From Monilinia fructicola (lineage: Eukaryota > Ascomycota > Leotiomycetes > Helotiales > Sclerotiniaceae): DNA of 64,000 nucleotides. A program made the position numbers and the translations under genes. The notes beneath the pieces are model-generated. The model was given only the letters and a program-made list of their open reading frames with translations. It was not told the origin of the DNA and searched no databases. The stretch spans positions 1,260,001 through 1,324,000 of the forward strand of contig VICG01000016.1 of the NCBI GenBank assembly GCA_008692225.1. Direction: 5' to 3'. Positions 11,252-22,794 of this stretch are shown in pieces (position 1 is the first letter of the stretch; each line of letters begins with the position of its first letter).

Positions 11252-12446
11252 TCAATGCGACGGCGACGGCGACGGCGACCGCGCCAACAACCACGACAAG
11301 CCATCCTTGCAGTCCGCGACAAACTGCTTCGAGAATTCCGCCTCGGGAACCAGGACCAGAACCCATGGGGGAGGCCGGGGTATATACCTGCGCTTTGGTT
11401 TCGACGCCGCTCTCCTGGAGCAGATCTTCGTAGATGAAGCCCTCGTCGCGGAGAGGATCCAAACCGCAGATTTGGAAGTACGTCGGGGGTAAATCTCGGT
11501 GCGAAGCGAATAGGACGGGGGTAGACAGCGACGATGGCTCCTTGGCGCCGTAATGTTCTGGGGTTGTCAGCAATGGCACCGAGTGGTAGGGAAGGAGAGG
11601 GGGATTTACTATCGAAGATCTGGGCCACTTCGCGATTCAAGAGCGGCGCGTCTTTATTCTGTTCGTAGCTCAAGTACGTGCTCTTGTACTTTTCCGGGAC
11701 CACTTTGTGGGAGACGACGGGGGGGATCGAGAGATAGACACCGGTTAAGGGGGGGATAATTTCTCGTCCCGGTAGAGATGGGAGACTACGGCGGAAAAGT
11801 TTGCGCCGGCGGAGATTCCCCCGACGAGGAACCCCTTGCGGGGGTCAACGTTGAGCTCGTCGACGTGCGAGGCGGTCTATGTATTGCGTCAGTGCGTATC
11901 TTCGTCTCGTCGGATGAACAGATGCGTACCCATTTCAATGCGTCGAATGCGTCGTTGATGCCGGTGGGAAAGGGATGCTCGGGCGCGAGCCGATAATCGA
12001 CGTTGACGGCCACGCCGCCCAATTCCGTCCACTGTCGACAGAGCACCATTTCGTTCTCCAGTCCGCCCAAGCAGAATCCGCCGCCGTGGTAAACGACAAA
12101 GACGGGACTACCGCCGCTTGGGGGGCTCTTGGGTCTGTGGATCCGGACCGTGATGGAGGAGCCGTCCCGGACTGAGATTTGACGGTCCTCTTCGATGAAT
12201 GAGGGTTCTTTTAGCAATGCTGTGTTGGCGGCTACTTGTTCTCTCTTCGTTTCCAGGAGCCGTTGTCTCAATTCTGCGACATCTGTGTTGGCGTCCAGTC
12301 TACGGCCTGGATTTGTAGTTTTCAGTAGCTAACTAGTCTTAGCATCAATGATAACGAGAGACAACAGAAGGAATAGAGCATGAGATTACCTCCTCCAATT
12401 CCGGGTTGATGTTCGAAAGACTACGAAGGTACTCTGGGGAATGCAT
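11252..12446 (-). CDS. Alpha/beta-hydrolase (esterase/lipase, HGGG family)
   Basis: Exons are 12446-12390 (19 codons, starting MHSPEYLRSLSN), 12328-11930, 11876 to about 11611, and about 11566 onward. The protein has HGGGFCLGG (oxyanion hole), VDYRLAPEHPFP (typical of this family), GGISAG (nucleophile Ser), GLDPLRDEG (catalytic Asp region) and GLPHGFW (catalytic His). Two frame corrections are needed near the C-terminus: an extra TA in the TATATA at 11381-11386 just before the GLPHGFW segment, and one missing base in the GGG at 11345-11347. The corrected frame ends LLARSPSPSPSH with stop at 11254-11252; the SPSPSPS tail is encoded by a GCGACG repeat. Uncorrected, the protein would lose the catalytic His. 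Substrate is unknown; family members act on short-chain esters or are secondary-metabolism hydrolases. Confidence 0.75.
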
Positions 12447-13180
12447 CTTGAGCGTGCGTGATGAAGGATTTGTAAGGCGAACGACAAAGGGAGGTATCGA
12501 GAGATGCGCGGAGTTCGTGGAGATATAACAGAAAGGTGCCCCGGAACGTGGAAGGTCCCAATTTTAATCCCTACATTCATCCGGTACCAATGGTCTGGAG
12601 AGGTTCCGACACTAGCGATCAAACTACAATTACTCGAGGGGCGCATCCCCACAGCTTCGTGAGCATTACTACTTTGAGAAAGGTTTCCTCTCAACGGCGG
12701 CCGCAATCGTGACCATGATTTTCATTTTCTGACGAGTCAAGGGAGAGACGAGAGATGATTTGTTCTTTGAAAGAAGGGATGCATGTCCTTTTGTTTCAAA
12801 GGGGAGCTGTTACATACTCCGTACAAGGAGAAGCCATTGTGCATGGAATCGGTGGGGGTTCATTATTCTTCCTCTAGAAACAATACAGTACAGCACAGCA
12901 TGACAAATTCCCGAGCCTAAGAGAAATGATGTAAGAATGAATCCATATCAGGTAATCCGAGGGAATCCGTGACATGATGCACATCCGACCTGTGGGAATC
13001 TCCTCGCGCTCGGGACCTGGTGGACCCCGATTTGACTTTCCCAGACCTCATCCCGTTCAACATCTCAACCATCAAACGACACAGTTGCACGATTCGTGCC
13101 GACCAAACGGTCACATGCTGCAAGTGGTATGTAGGTAGTTCTATAGAGTATGTGGCAGGATAAATATCGGTATGTAGGTT
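12447..13180. other. Upstream region of the esterase gene
   Basis: Non-coding, normal composition. It holds a TACTCCGTA motif at 12815-12823, one of several such copies in the window. No gene recognised. Confidence 0.5.
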
Positions 13181-13258
13181 GAATGAACATCCATCTAAGC
13201 TTAGTTCTATATGAACCTATAGAGCATTTCTTTAAAAAAAAGGTTAACTGTAAAACGC

Positions 13259-13513
13259 TACTTGGTGTTGTTTTAGGTCTATGCCAGGGTAAAATTTATA
13301 AAATAGTATATCTTTTAAATTCCTTTTTATATATCAAAAAAACTTTAATTTTTAAGAATTTAAATATAGTAAACGTTTATTTTTTATTTAATAATACTAT
13401 AAAGTATTATTTTTAATTTTTATTAATTTTATTAAATTATTATAATATTTTAAAAATAAATTCCGTTTTTAGTTAGTTTTTATTCTAATATAGACTCAAA
13501 ACAACATTAAGTA
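13259..13513 (-). mobile_element. 255-bp TIR element (MITE-like), copy B
   Basis: The left end reads TACTTGGTGTTGTTTTAGGT and the right end AAACAACATTAAGTA. The interior, read on the minus strand, matches copy A at 5350-5604 over its whole length, including the segment that in A reads AATTTAAAAGATATACTATT. Length is the same, 255 bp. Terminal G/C positions have changed to A/T more than in copy A, so this copy is more decayed. Confidence 0.85.
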
Positions 13514-14190
13514 TATAGGTTCAACTAACGTTTTACTGAATTTATAATTTTATATAAAATGTATAATTTTTAGGTTCAACTAACGTTTTACTAAATTTAT
13601 AATTTTATATAAAATATATAATTTTTATATAAATTTATAACTTTTTATATTAAATTTTAGATTAAACGTTTTATAAACGTTCTTAAAATGTTTTTATAAC
13701 GTTTAGAAAACGTTAAAAATTTAATTAAGAATATTCAATAATATTTAATAATATTATTATTAATAATAATAATAAAATTAATAATATATTTATTATTTGA
13801 TATTTAAACATAGATTAAATAATAAATAAATGAAAATTAAACTCAAATATATATTAATTGATATAGTTTTATAAATTGATATAGTTTTATTAATAAATAA
13901 ATTATTTATTTTAATATTTAAATACTTTTAAATATTTTAATAATTATTTTAATATTGATATTCAATTTAATTTAAAATATAATCAATACAAATTTATATT
14001 AAAGAATTATATATTTTTTATAATAATTTTACATTAGATTTTAAACGTTTTAAAAGCATTTTAATAACGGTTAGAAAATGTTTTAAAAACGTTTAGAATC
14101 TAATTTTAAAAATTCATAATTTATTCATAATCAATCAATTTTTACATAATTTTCATCATCAATTTTATATCAATTTTATACAAATTTATA
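13514..14190. repeat. AT-rich island with a ~58-bp tandem duplication and two palindromes
   Basis: Directly after copy B the segment AGGTTCAACTAACGTTTTAC occurs twice in tandem (13516 and 13573), with the following ~38 bases also repeated. Two imperfect hairpins of about 70 bp containing AAACGTTT lie at 13653-13722 and 14032-14104. No open frame. Confidence 0.7.
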
Positions 14191-15251
14191 ATCCATGCTC
14201 TACTAGTCCACGTCCATCCGAGCTATCGACTCATAAATACAGTATGACACGCCTCATCTCATCACAAACTCCCCCGAACAAAACTCCCGCTCCACCTATG
14301 CACGCCGCTTGCACCGAACGCGGACCGTGCTGTGGAAACCTGGAATCGGGATGGATGCATATTATTGACTAATCTGACGAACTTCTCACGTGCTCCGTAG
14401 ACTGCACAGTAGTCCGTACAGTACTGCATGAATGCCTTTGCTGGGGATCGTCTCCATCGTTATCAGATCACCCTCCCTGCACGCTGGCTGCATCACGAAC
14501 CCTAAGATCGATCCCAGACCACGAATGCGAAACGCGAGAATAGCTACTGTACTGTGTCTACTGTATCTATACCTTACGCACACGTGGCACCGCCAGCCCG
14601 TGTGCGAGAACCCCTTCCTGCACGCGCGACCAACAAGGCGAGAAAGAGAACCCTAGATGCATCGACGAAAGAGTGCAGCGTGGAGTGCAGAGTGCAGAGT
14701 TGAGAGCGTCTCGAGACGAAAGTAGCCCACGACCAGCATCCTACTCCATTCCTCGACACTCCAGCGTTTTGTCGTCGTTTTCCTCATCCGCCTCATTCGG
14801 CACGTTATGCAGATCTCGTCATGCGATGAAAATTAAATGTTTGCTGGGGATGCCTTTTTTTTTTCTCTCTTCTTCAGGGAGTTGGTTCCCTTGATGCTTT
14901 TTTCCACGTGGCGCCGCGGGCCACATGTGTGTGGCTGGTGACGATCAGGTCGAGCACGTCTTTTGAGTTCCACTTTGAACAATTGCCCTCCCTACCGCTA
15001 GGGTGGACAGTGAGTGTTCGGGTGTGAATCGTGTAGGCCAATCATTAGATGATGGTATACGAAGATCGGTATGTAGGTGGTAGGTAGGTAGGTAGGTAGG
15101 TCTACATAGATAATGCGACCGGAAAACTCTGTGCGACATGGCTCCTGAGTCATCCGGTGACGATCGTAGGATATATACGCTGTACATAGCCATGCCCATG
15201 CCCACCCGCAGGTACAAACATCCCGCACGCCCGTTCGCTCCCCCCTCCAAA
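14191..15251. other. Upstream region of the N-acetyltransferase gene
   Basis: Composition returns to GC-balanced after 14190. Contains CTCCGTA at 14393-14399, a TAGG microsatellite near 15072-15102 and short open frames with no recognisable product. No gene is supported. Confidence 0.4.
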
Positions 15252-16308
15252 ATGGCATCAGCCTACACCCCCGACCAGATCGACCGCTACGAGGAGTACA
15301 TCCAGCTCCCGCGCAGATACCGCCGCCGGAACCAGCCCCCCCTCACCCTCGCCTACCTCACCGCCCTCCACATCCACCAGATCTCGCACGTCCCCTACGA
15401 AAACCTCCAGCTGCACTACTCCCCACCCGCACCGTCAGCCTCGACCCCGCCGCCCTCTTCGCGAAGATCGTGGGCGCCGCCCGCGGCCGCGGCGGCTACT
15501 GCTTGGAGGGAAGCACTTTTTTCAATCACGTGTTGCGGGCCCTGGGCTTCCAGGTTTACGCGGCGGGGGCGCGCATCCGCCGGCGGTCGGAAGAGGACGG
15601 TGTGCCGCGTGGTGATTACATTGGCTGGTAGCGTGATCCCGTTCCCTCCTCTCTTCTCCCCTTTGCTAACCTTTCCCCCCGCCCCCTCCAGGTTCCACAT
15701 GGTCAACATCGTGACGCTGCCCGACGGGCACAAGTACATGGTCGACGTCGCGTTTGGCGGCGACGGGGCGACGCGGCCGCTGGCGCTGGTGCCGGGGCGC
15801 GCGGTGCGGAATCTGGGGCTGCAGGAGGTGCGGTTGGTGAGGGAGGCGATCCCGCAGCTGGTGGATCGCTCGCAGCTGCAGTGGGTGTATCAGTATCGGA
15901 ATGGGGCGGCGGGCGACTGGAATGCGTACTACGCGTTTGCCGAGGTGGAGTTTCTGCATGCGGATCTGGAGATTGTGAATTTTTTTGTGAGTGGGAGGGT
16001 GGGCGGCGGGAATTTTCAGACGGAGAATGTTTTTGTGGTGGCGTTTTTGAGCGGGAGGGGGGAGGGGGAGGGGGAAGAGGGAGAAGGAGAGGTGAAGATT
16101 ATAGGAAAGAGAATGTTGGTCAACGGAGTATTGAAGGAGAATCTAGGGGGAAAGACGAGAGTGGTGAGAGTCTGTCAGGGGGAGGAAAGAGAGAGTGAGG
16201 GTCTTGAGGGAGGTATTTGGGATTCAACTGATGGAGGAGGAGATCAGGGGGATCAGGGGGAGCAGTGTAGAGTTGAAGGGGGACGCAGATGGGCATGTGG
16301 CGGGGTAG
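15252..16308 (+). CDS. Arylamine N-acetyltransferase
   Basis: Start ATG at 15252 gives MASAYTPDQIDRYEEYI, the usual length before the NAT core; an in-frame Met lies upstream at 15138 but is not needed. The active-site Cys sits in GRGGYCLEGSTFF, the catalytic His in FHMVNIV directly after a 64-nt intron (15628-15691, with GCTAAC branch site), and the Asp in MVDVAFGGDG, completing the NAT triad. The enzyme transfers acetyl (or another acyl) from CoA to arylamines; in fungi it detoxifies plant or environmental amines such as benzoxazolinone products. Two frame corrections are needed: one missing C at 15421-15424, before the catalytic Cys, and one extra G at 16178-16182. With them the protein continues to ELKGDADGHVAG and stops at 16306-16308. 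It is convergent with the Iwr1 gene. Confidence 0.85.
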
Positions 16309-16949
16309 AGGGTGTAGAGAAAGAAACAAAAATAGCATAGCATAGCATAGCATAGGATTTGATAACCGGGGAAAATATATGTTGTTTATTTGTTTTTTGT
16401 ATAGGGAAACGGGGGTTGTTTTTTGGATATATAGGTACGGGCAAAGGAGGATGAGTTAACAATACAACAATATATTTTCGAGATCCGATGTAGGTTTCCT
16501 ATCACTTTTCCGTGCTTGTGCTCTTTCAACCTAATTATTGTTCTATCGGTATGGAAATCACGTTTCATTTTAGATGGTATTCATATTTATATTTGTGATT
16601 ATATTATTAGATATAGTGAGCTTCAATCGAAGTAAACGATCAACGTATACTCGAGTATTTTGGTTGATATATCCTGGGTATGATATCCACATTGGATCCT
16701 AGGTTTTCTCTAGGTTGGAGATTTGCTTCTCTTCTGTAAATGTCAATTTGATGCCCAGATCTCCTATCAACATCATATTCTTTTGTATGAGGATTTTGGA
16801 GAATCGGCACCATAAACTTTCCCCCATTATATTTCTCACATCTCCTGAATCCTTCCCTTTCCATCATTCATTCAACAATTTCTCCTCTCCAACATACCCT
16901 CATCTCCTGAATCCTTTCCTGTCCTTCCATCGTTCAAACAGCCTGTTCC
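16309..16949. other. Spacer between convergent NAT and Iwr1 genes
   Basis: A 640-bp stretch that must hold both 3' ends. It has a CATAG pentamer repeat near 16335-16355 and no coding frame of note. Confidence 0.5.
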
Positions 16950-18503
16950 CTAAAACATATACTCATCTCCATCTCCATCCTCATCCTCGCCACCACTCGC
17001 AAATGCATTCGCATGATTTCTTTGCCCATGTGCCCCGACTCTTGACCATGGGTACTTCAACTTATCAGTTTCATCATCACTAAAACCCATTACATCCTCA
17101 TCACTATCATCTTCATTGAATTCCTCTAGATCTGAAGCATTACCGGTACGGTAAGCATATGCATTTCTATTGTACTCATCATCTGAGTCGACTTCGGCAT
17201 CGGGGTAATCGGCAGTGTAATAATTTTCGTCTTTAAAGAAGGTTAGTATTCTTTTTTTTTTGGCAAAGGAATGTAGAAGAGGATTGTACGAACCGTTCTC
17301 ATCTTCTTCAGCTTCATCTTCTACTTCCTCATCATTATCCCATTCTTGATAGAATTCATCAATATCAGATTCAGCATCAAGTACAAGAATACAAAATCGA
17401 TCTTGTCATCCTCATTGTCGATATCTTCAGCAGGAACACGAATGTATGTTTCATAGATATACTCGGAATCACTATCCATATCTTCATCAGTCTCAACTCC
17501 AGACATGTGACCTTCATCGACCTCCATGGTATTCTCCTCGGGATGACGTTCCTTGTAGCGTAAAGCTGGCTTCTTGGGCTTGAATCTAGACGTTTGTAGC
17601 TTTACGGATAGCCGGCTGTACGGATGCAGGTGGTGTAGATTCTGCTACCTTGGATTCAGTGATGCTACGACCAATCTCTTGCAGTGTGTAAGCTTGCATT
17701 TGTGCCGCTAGATCATCTGTATCAAGACCCCAGGGATTGACTAGTGCAGAGGGTGGTTTTGACTGAGGTGCCGTGGTTTCATTTGCACCCCTGACATCTT
17801 TCTTAGGTACTACTTGTACTCTCGATCCTCTGCCTGGCTTCTTCTGTGGTCTTTCTTCATGGTCTGGTTTCTGCGTAGCTACATTCTCAGCCTCTAGAGC
17901 AATGTTGGCCACAGATGTCCACTTCTCCTCTTGAGTTTTCTGTCGCACCCGACGTTCGATAAAAACGGTAGCATTGCGCTTTCCTAAACCACTACCTGGA
18001 CTCGAGGGAACGGCTGATGTTGCATTTCGTGAAAGATGGAAACGTCTCTGGTGAACGGCATTTTTCGTGCTTCCACTACTTGAGGGATTGTTTGCTTCCA
18101 CGTCTTGTTTTGTAGGAATATCGGCAGATGGAGGTTGAGTCTTGGTGATTTGTTTCTCATTATTGACCTCAATAATTGGTCGAATGTTTCCATCATTTTT
18201 ACCTTGAGTTCTGATACCCAAAGATCGAGAGCTTGAAGAGCGATGTAAAGGTTTGATGAGTCTTCCTGGAGGAGCGAGCTGAGGAGTCGAAGCACTAATC
18301 TCGATCTGCGGGGTTTGTTGTCTCGAATAAACAAAATCAGTTGTTCGACGTTGTCGTTTTGCGATGGCATCATCAACACCTGTAAAGATGTAGTTTAGTA
18401 ATTATTTGACGCGCATAGACGTATGATTTGACTTACGGAGAAAGTCTTGGGGTAAATCTGTGGCCTTTCTCTTGATATGAATGGTTAAAGGTGGTAGAGA
18501 CAT
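16950..18503 (-). CDS. Iwr1 homologue, RNA polymerase II nuclear import adaptor
   Basis: Start ATG 18503 gives MSLPPLTIHIKRKATDLPQ, matching the VKRKR-type N-terminus of Iwr1/SLC7A6OS. Exon 1 is 18503-18437; the intron ends at 18380. A basic, low-complexity middle follows (VFIERRVRQKTQ). The C-terminal Iwr1 domain is spread over three frames: SRFKPKKPALRYKERHPEE, then YIYETYIRVP, then after an ACTAAC-branch intron near 17293-17230 the YYTADYPDAEVDSDDEY signature. The protein ends in an acidic tail (GGEDEDGDGDEYMF) with stop at 16952-16950. Frame changes lie near 17590-17640 and at the four-A run 17393-17396 (one base missing). Iwr1 binds assembled Pol II and carries it into the nucleus by importin alpha. 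The N-terminal bipartite-like basic patch fits that role. Assignment rests on both ends matching the family. Confidence 0.8.
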
Positions 18504-19352
18504 CTTTGAAGAGGGGTTGAGGGAATGAACGCGATGTGATGTGGGAATGCGATGAGGGACCAGAGGGATATTAAAATAATAATCACAGTGCAATATCGAG
18601 GTTGCGATAGCAATTATATGACGATAGTTTGCCTGTGATATATGTTGAAGGTTGAGGTTGTGGGAGTAGAGGAGTAGAGGTGTAGAGGTGTAAAGGTGTA
18701 GAGGTGTAGAGGAGTAGAGGAGTAGAGTAGAGGTAGAGAGGTGTAGAGGAGTAGAGGTGTAGAGGAGTAGAGGAGTAGAGGAGTAGAGGTGTTAGAGTAG
18801 TAGAGGGGTAGAAGTGTAGAAGGTCGTACAGTTTGGAGTGTTGACTATTGAATTCCCATTCCCATTCCCATTCCACACACAAATCCAACCTCAGCCTCAA
18901 TAAAAATATATTGTGGCCTCGAACCGTAAGGCTGAAATATCACATGTCTGAAGTTCTGTCCTAACTGTATTCAATTCACTCATATCATTGGTTGATATTA
19001 AATGAACCATCCATACAAACTCGGTACATTACATAATATAATTAATTACCTCATCCTCCTCCCCAAGTACGTTGTACAGTAGTGGAGTACTGTACTGTAC
19101 TGTGCTGTACTGTGCGGAGGACTCCGTAGTCCAGTACTGTACTCTGTACTTGTATCTTGAATTTCTTCCCCCACTTTCCATATTAAATACTCATATGAGA
19201 CTTATGAGGCTATAATGAAAAGTATAGTAATGAGGCTATAATGAAACAATGAGGCTATAATAAGACTAATAAGGCTATTATACTCTAGATGTTTATATGA
19301 GTAAATTAATTCTTATATTAATAATAACTTTCTTATACTTTACTCTATATTA
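18504..19352. other. Upstream region of Iwr1 with minisatellite
   Basis: Holds the Iwr1 promoter, an array of GTAGAGGAGTAGAGGTGTAG-like units (18655-18815), a short CATTCC run, and a GTACT-rich patch near 19078-19148 that includes ACTCCGTA. It grades into an AT island from about 19200. Confidence 0.6.
18655..18815. repeat. GTAGAGGWGTAGAGG minisatellite
   Basis: Imperfect ~5/10-bp purine-rich units built on GTAGAGG and GTGTAGAGG lie about 150 bp upstream of the Iwr1 start. Confidence 0.9.
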
Positions 19353-20444
19353 TATATAGCGTTGTCTTAAGTTAATGCCGGGATAAAAAATTAATCGAAA
19401 ATATATTAATATAGAAAACGCGTTTCTATATACTATATATTTAAAAATTAATATAATATTATAAAAAATATTTTAAAAATATTATAAAATTAAAAACTAA
19501 TCATTCTATTTATATAAAACTATAAGAATTAAAGTTTCTATAAATATACAATAAACTATAATTAATATTAAACAAAAAAGCTTTTAATATAAAAAATAAT
19601 TAATTAATAATATTAGTATTTTATATATATTATAAAAAGAATATAATAAGAAGTATAAAAAAATATAATTAATATTCTTTAATAAAGATATTAAATATTG
19701 ATAATAAAAATAATAAAAAGATATAATCTATTTTCTATTTTCTTAATAGAAAAATTATTAAAATAATTATAATAATTTAAAAGTTTAGAAAATTAAAATG
19801 CTTTTTAATATATATTAAATTAAAATAAAATATATAAAAAAGAATTAATAGGATCTTTATCTTATATTATAATATATAAAGTTATTTTTACTTTTTATTA
19901 TTAAATATACTAAATTTAATTATAGTTATATAAAAAATATAAATACTATAAATAAAAATATTTAAACTTTTATTAGAAATAAATTTTAATTTAATTATAT
20001 TTATTAATATTATATTTATATAATTTTATAGAATTTTTAAAAAAGATTATAATTAATCTTTAATAAATATAATTATAAAAACGTTATATAATTTAGAAAT
20101 TTTAAAAAGAACTATAATTATAATTTTTTATAAAATATATTATATTTACTACTATAGCTTTTATCTAGTTTCTTTAATTAAAATAAAGTAAAGATAAATT
20201 AAGTAAATAGATATATAAATAAATCTAATTAATAAAAGTATATATAGAATAAATTAGTATTTAAGAATACTAGAATATAAAAGAAGATAAAGTATTAAAT
20301 TTTTTTTAAAAAAAGTATAATCTATTAGTAAATAGAAAGAAATATATTATAAATAAAGAGTTTAAGAAAATTACTTAGAAGGGAAGATAAATTAGTATCA
20401 TTTTACGATTAAGTATTTAAAACTATATTTAATTTTTAATATAA

Positions 20445-21565
20445 GTCGCTTACTCTACTTTTCGCTACCCTCTTATTTAATTAGCATTTTATATAAAAAA
20501 CGATTATTTTAAACATATCTAATAACTTTTTAAATAATTAAATATAATTAATTAAAATTCTTAATAGTAAAGTTTATATATATTAATTCATGAATTCTTA
20601 AAAACCTTAAATTTTACGAATTTTTTTTATAAAAAGTTATATAGAATTATAGAAAATTAGAATTTTCGGTTTTGTATTTTATAGAATTTAAAAAAGTTTA
20701 AAACTGTAAAAATAATTATATCTTAAAAGAAAATAAAAAAATTTTTTCAGATCTCTTATTTAAATAGTAAAAAAATATTATAATTTAAATGATATATAGT
20801 AAGTAAATTGAATAGTAAAAAATAATCTATAAACTTTTATAAAATCTATTAATTAATAGATAGTAAATAAGCTATTTAAAATATATATAATTATTTATAA
20901 TTATTAAGTAAATTAAAATTAAAAATCTCTTTATTTAAAATTTTATTATTTAAAATCTAAGAATCTATATTAAGGAATTATTATAAATAATAATAATTTA
21001 TTAAAATAATTAAATTTAATTAAAATTAGTTTTAAGATTCTTTAATTATCTTTAGGGTATTTTTAACTATTTTTATTAAGTAAATATAATTTCTTTTTAA
21101 AGAGTTTTTATTTTATATTAGAATTTATATATAAATCTAAAATTAGAATTTTCATTCTTTATAATCTTTTATTACTCTTTTATAAAAAAATCGTAAAAAT
21201 TTAAGATTTTTAAAATCTATTAATTAATATATATTTAATTACTATTATTACGATTATATACTAAAGCGAGTTAATAAAGGTTAATTAATTAGAATAAGAA
21301 AGTTAAGGAGAGAAGAGATCTTTAAGGAATCTAAAGATCTCTTATATATATAGTATCGCTTAACGTGATAAGATATTATATATCTAAGGCATATAATATT
21401 TATTATAACTATTATGAATTTTAATTAATTATATTAATTATATTAATTATATTAATTATATTAATTATATTAATTATTTAAGGAGTTATTAATATATAAA
21501 AATAGTCGTTTTTAATATAAAATACTAACTAAATAAGAGGGGTAGCGAGAAGTAGAGTAGACGAG
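20445..21565. mobile_element. Nested inverted-repeat element inside copy C
   Basis: A second, unrelated inverted repeat of about 66 bp bounds this 1.1-kb stretch. The left arm (20445-20510) contains CTACTTTTCGCTACCCTCTT; the right arm (21499-21565) contains its inverse, AAGAGGGGTAGCGAGAAGTA. Arms are roughly 85% alike by eye. An array of ATTAATTAT-like nonamers lies near the right arm (21420-21476). No frame survives. Confidence 0.75.
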
Positions 21566-21734
21566 TTAAAGTTCTATTTTAAACTTAATAAAATATTTTA
21601 ATTTTTATAATTACTCTAATTTTAAAATCTTAATCCTATTAAGTAAATATAGTATTATATATATATTTAAATTTGAAAAAATGATCTTAAAGTATATATT
21701 CTTATAATAATATAGAAATAATAAAAATATAAAA

Positions 21735-21930
21735 GAAGTATAACGATCGTTATAAAGAGAGTCGACGATAATAAAGCTAATAGCCTTAGTATATTAGTAA
21801 AAGTTATATTATTAATAAAATTAATATTATTAGATAAAACGATTTAAATAATATAATTATAAATAAAAAATATAAAATAGTTTTAATAAAGATTAGCTTT
21901 ATTATAATCTACGTTTTCTATTAAAAGAAA
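21735..21930 (+). repeat. Shared internal segment R, copy 1
   Basis: The stretch around GATAATAAAGCTAATAGCC and the later ATAATATAATTATAAATAAA and TTTTAATAAAGATTAG words recurs at 30527-30720 and 33345-33545, and inverted near 30000-30140. Confidence 0.75.
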
Positions 21931-22542
21931 TAATTAAAAATACCTTAAGATTTAATTAATAAATACTATTCTATATATTATAAAAGTATATAAATTAAGT
22001 ATAAAATATAATAAAAATAATAATTTTTATTTATTAGTTCTTTTTTAAATCTATTACTTTTATTAATCTAAAAGTCCCTTTATAATATAAATCTATTTCT
22101 TTAATTTATTAAAAGTTTTTAATAAAATTAATTATTTAAACTCTTTTAATCTTTATATTTTAAAACTTTATATTCTTTAATTAATTAATAAAAACCTTTT
22201 TAATTTATAATTATAATACTTATTTACTTATTATTATTTTAAGTCTTTTTTATTAAATAAGAGATTTTATTAAATTTTAAAGATTAATAAAATATTATTT
22301 ACTCGAGTAAAGATTTTATTTAAAATTAATTAGCTTATATTAATTATTTAAAAATACTTATATTTTTATAAATAAACCTAATATATAAAGTTATTTTTTA
22401 TAATTTAAATAATATAGTTTTCTTAATAATAGAATATATTTAAGTAGAAATTTATATAATAGTAAATTTATAATTAAAGATATTATAAATTAGATATCTT
22501 TATTTAAATAGCCCGATATTAATTTAAAATAATATTAAGTAT

Positions 22543-22750
22543 ACTTATATAGTATAGTAAGTGTATTCTACTTATAACTTTATATTATTTCTTTTCTTTT
22601 CTTTTTCTTTTTTTTCGTTCTAATATTTAATTAATATACTCTCTCTTACTTTATTTCTTAATCAGCTATCTACTTAGTATATATAAGTATAGTATATATA
22701 CCTAGGTAAGTATATCTATAAAGATATACATATATACGTGTATACTCGAG

Positions 22751-22794
<44 letters not shown>

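Larger units (their letters stand above)
19353..22542. mobile_element. 3.2-kb RIP-degraded TIR element, copy C
   Basis: The left end (19353-19395) keeps GCGTTGTCTTAAGTTAATGC, and the right end (about 22511-22542) keeps GCCCGATATTAATTTAAAAT in inverse order, the same terminal repeat as copies A and B. The 3.2-kb interior has no open frame of note. In a 300-bp sample (20101-20400) I count one CA and no TG dinucleotide, the extreme CpA/TpG loss expected from RIP. It may be the decayed long form from which the 255-bp copies derive, but no transposase remains are readable. Confidence 0.75.

Noticed and set aside
15138..15251. N-terminal extension of the NAT protein from ATG 15138
   Set aside because: Adds an unrelated Arg/Pro stretch before the family's usual start; the ATG at 15252 gives the expected length.
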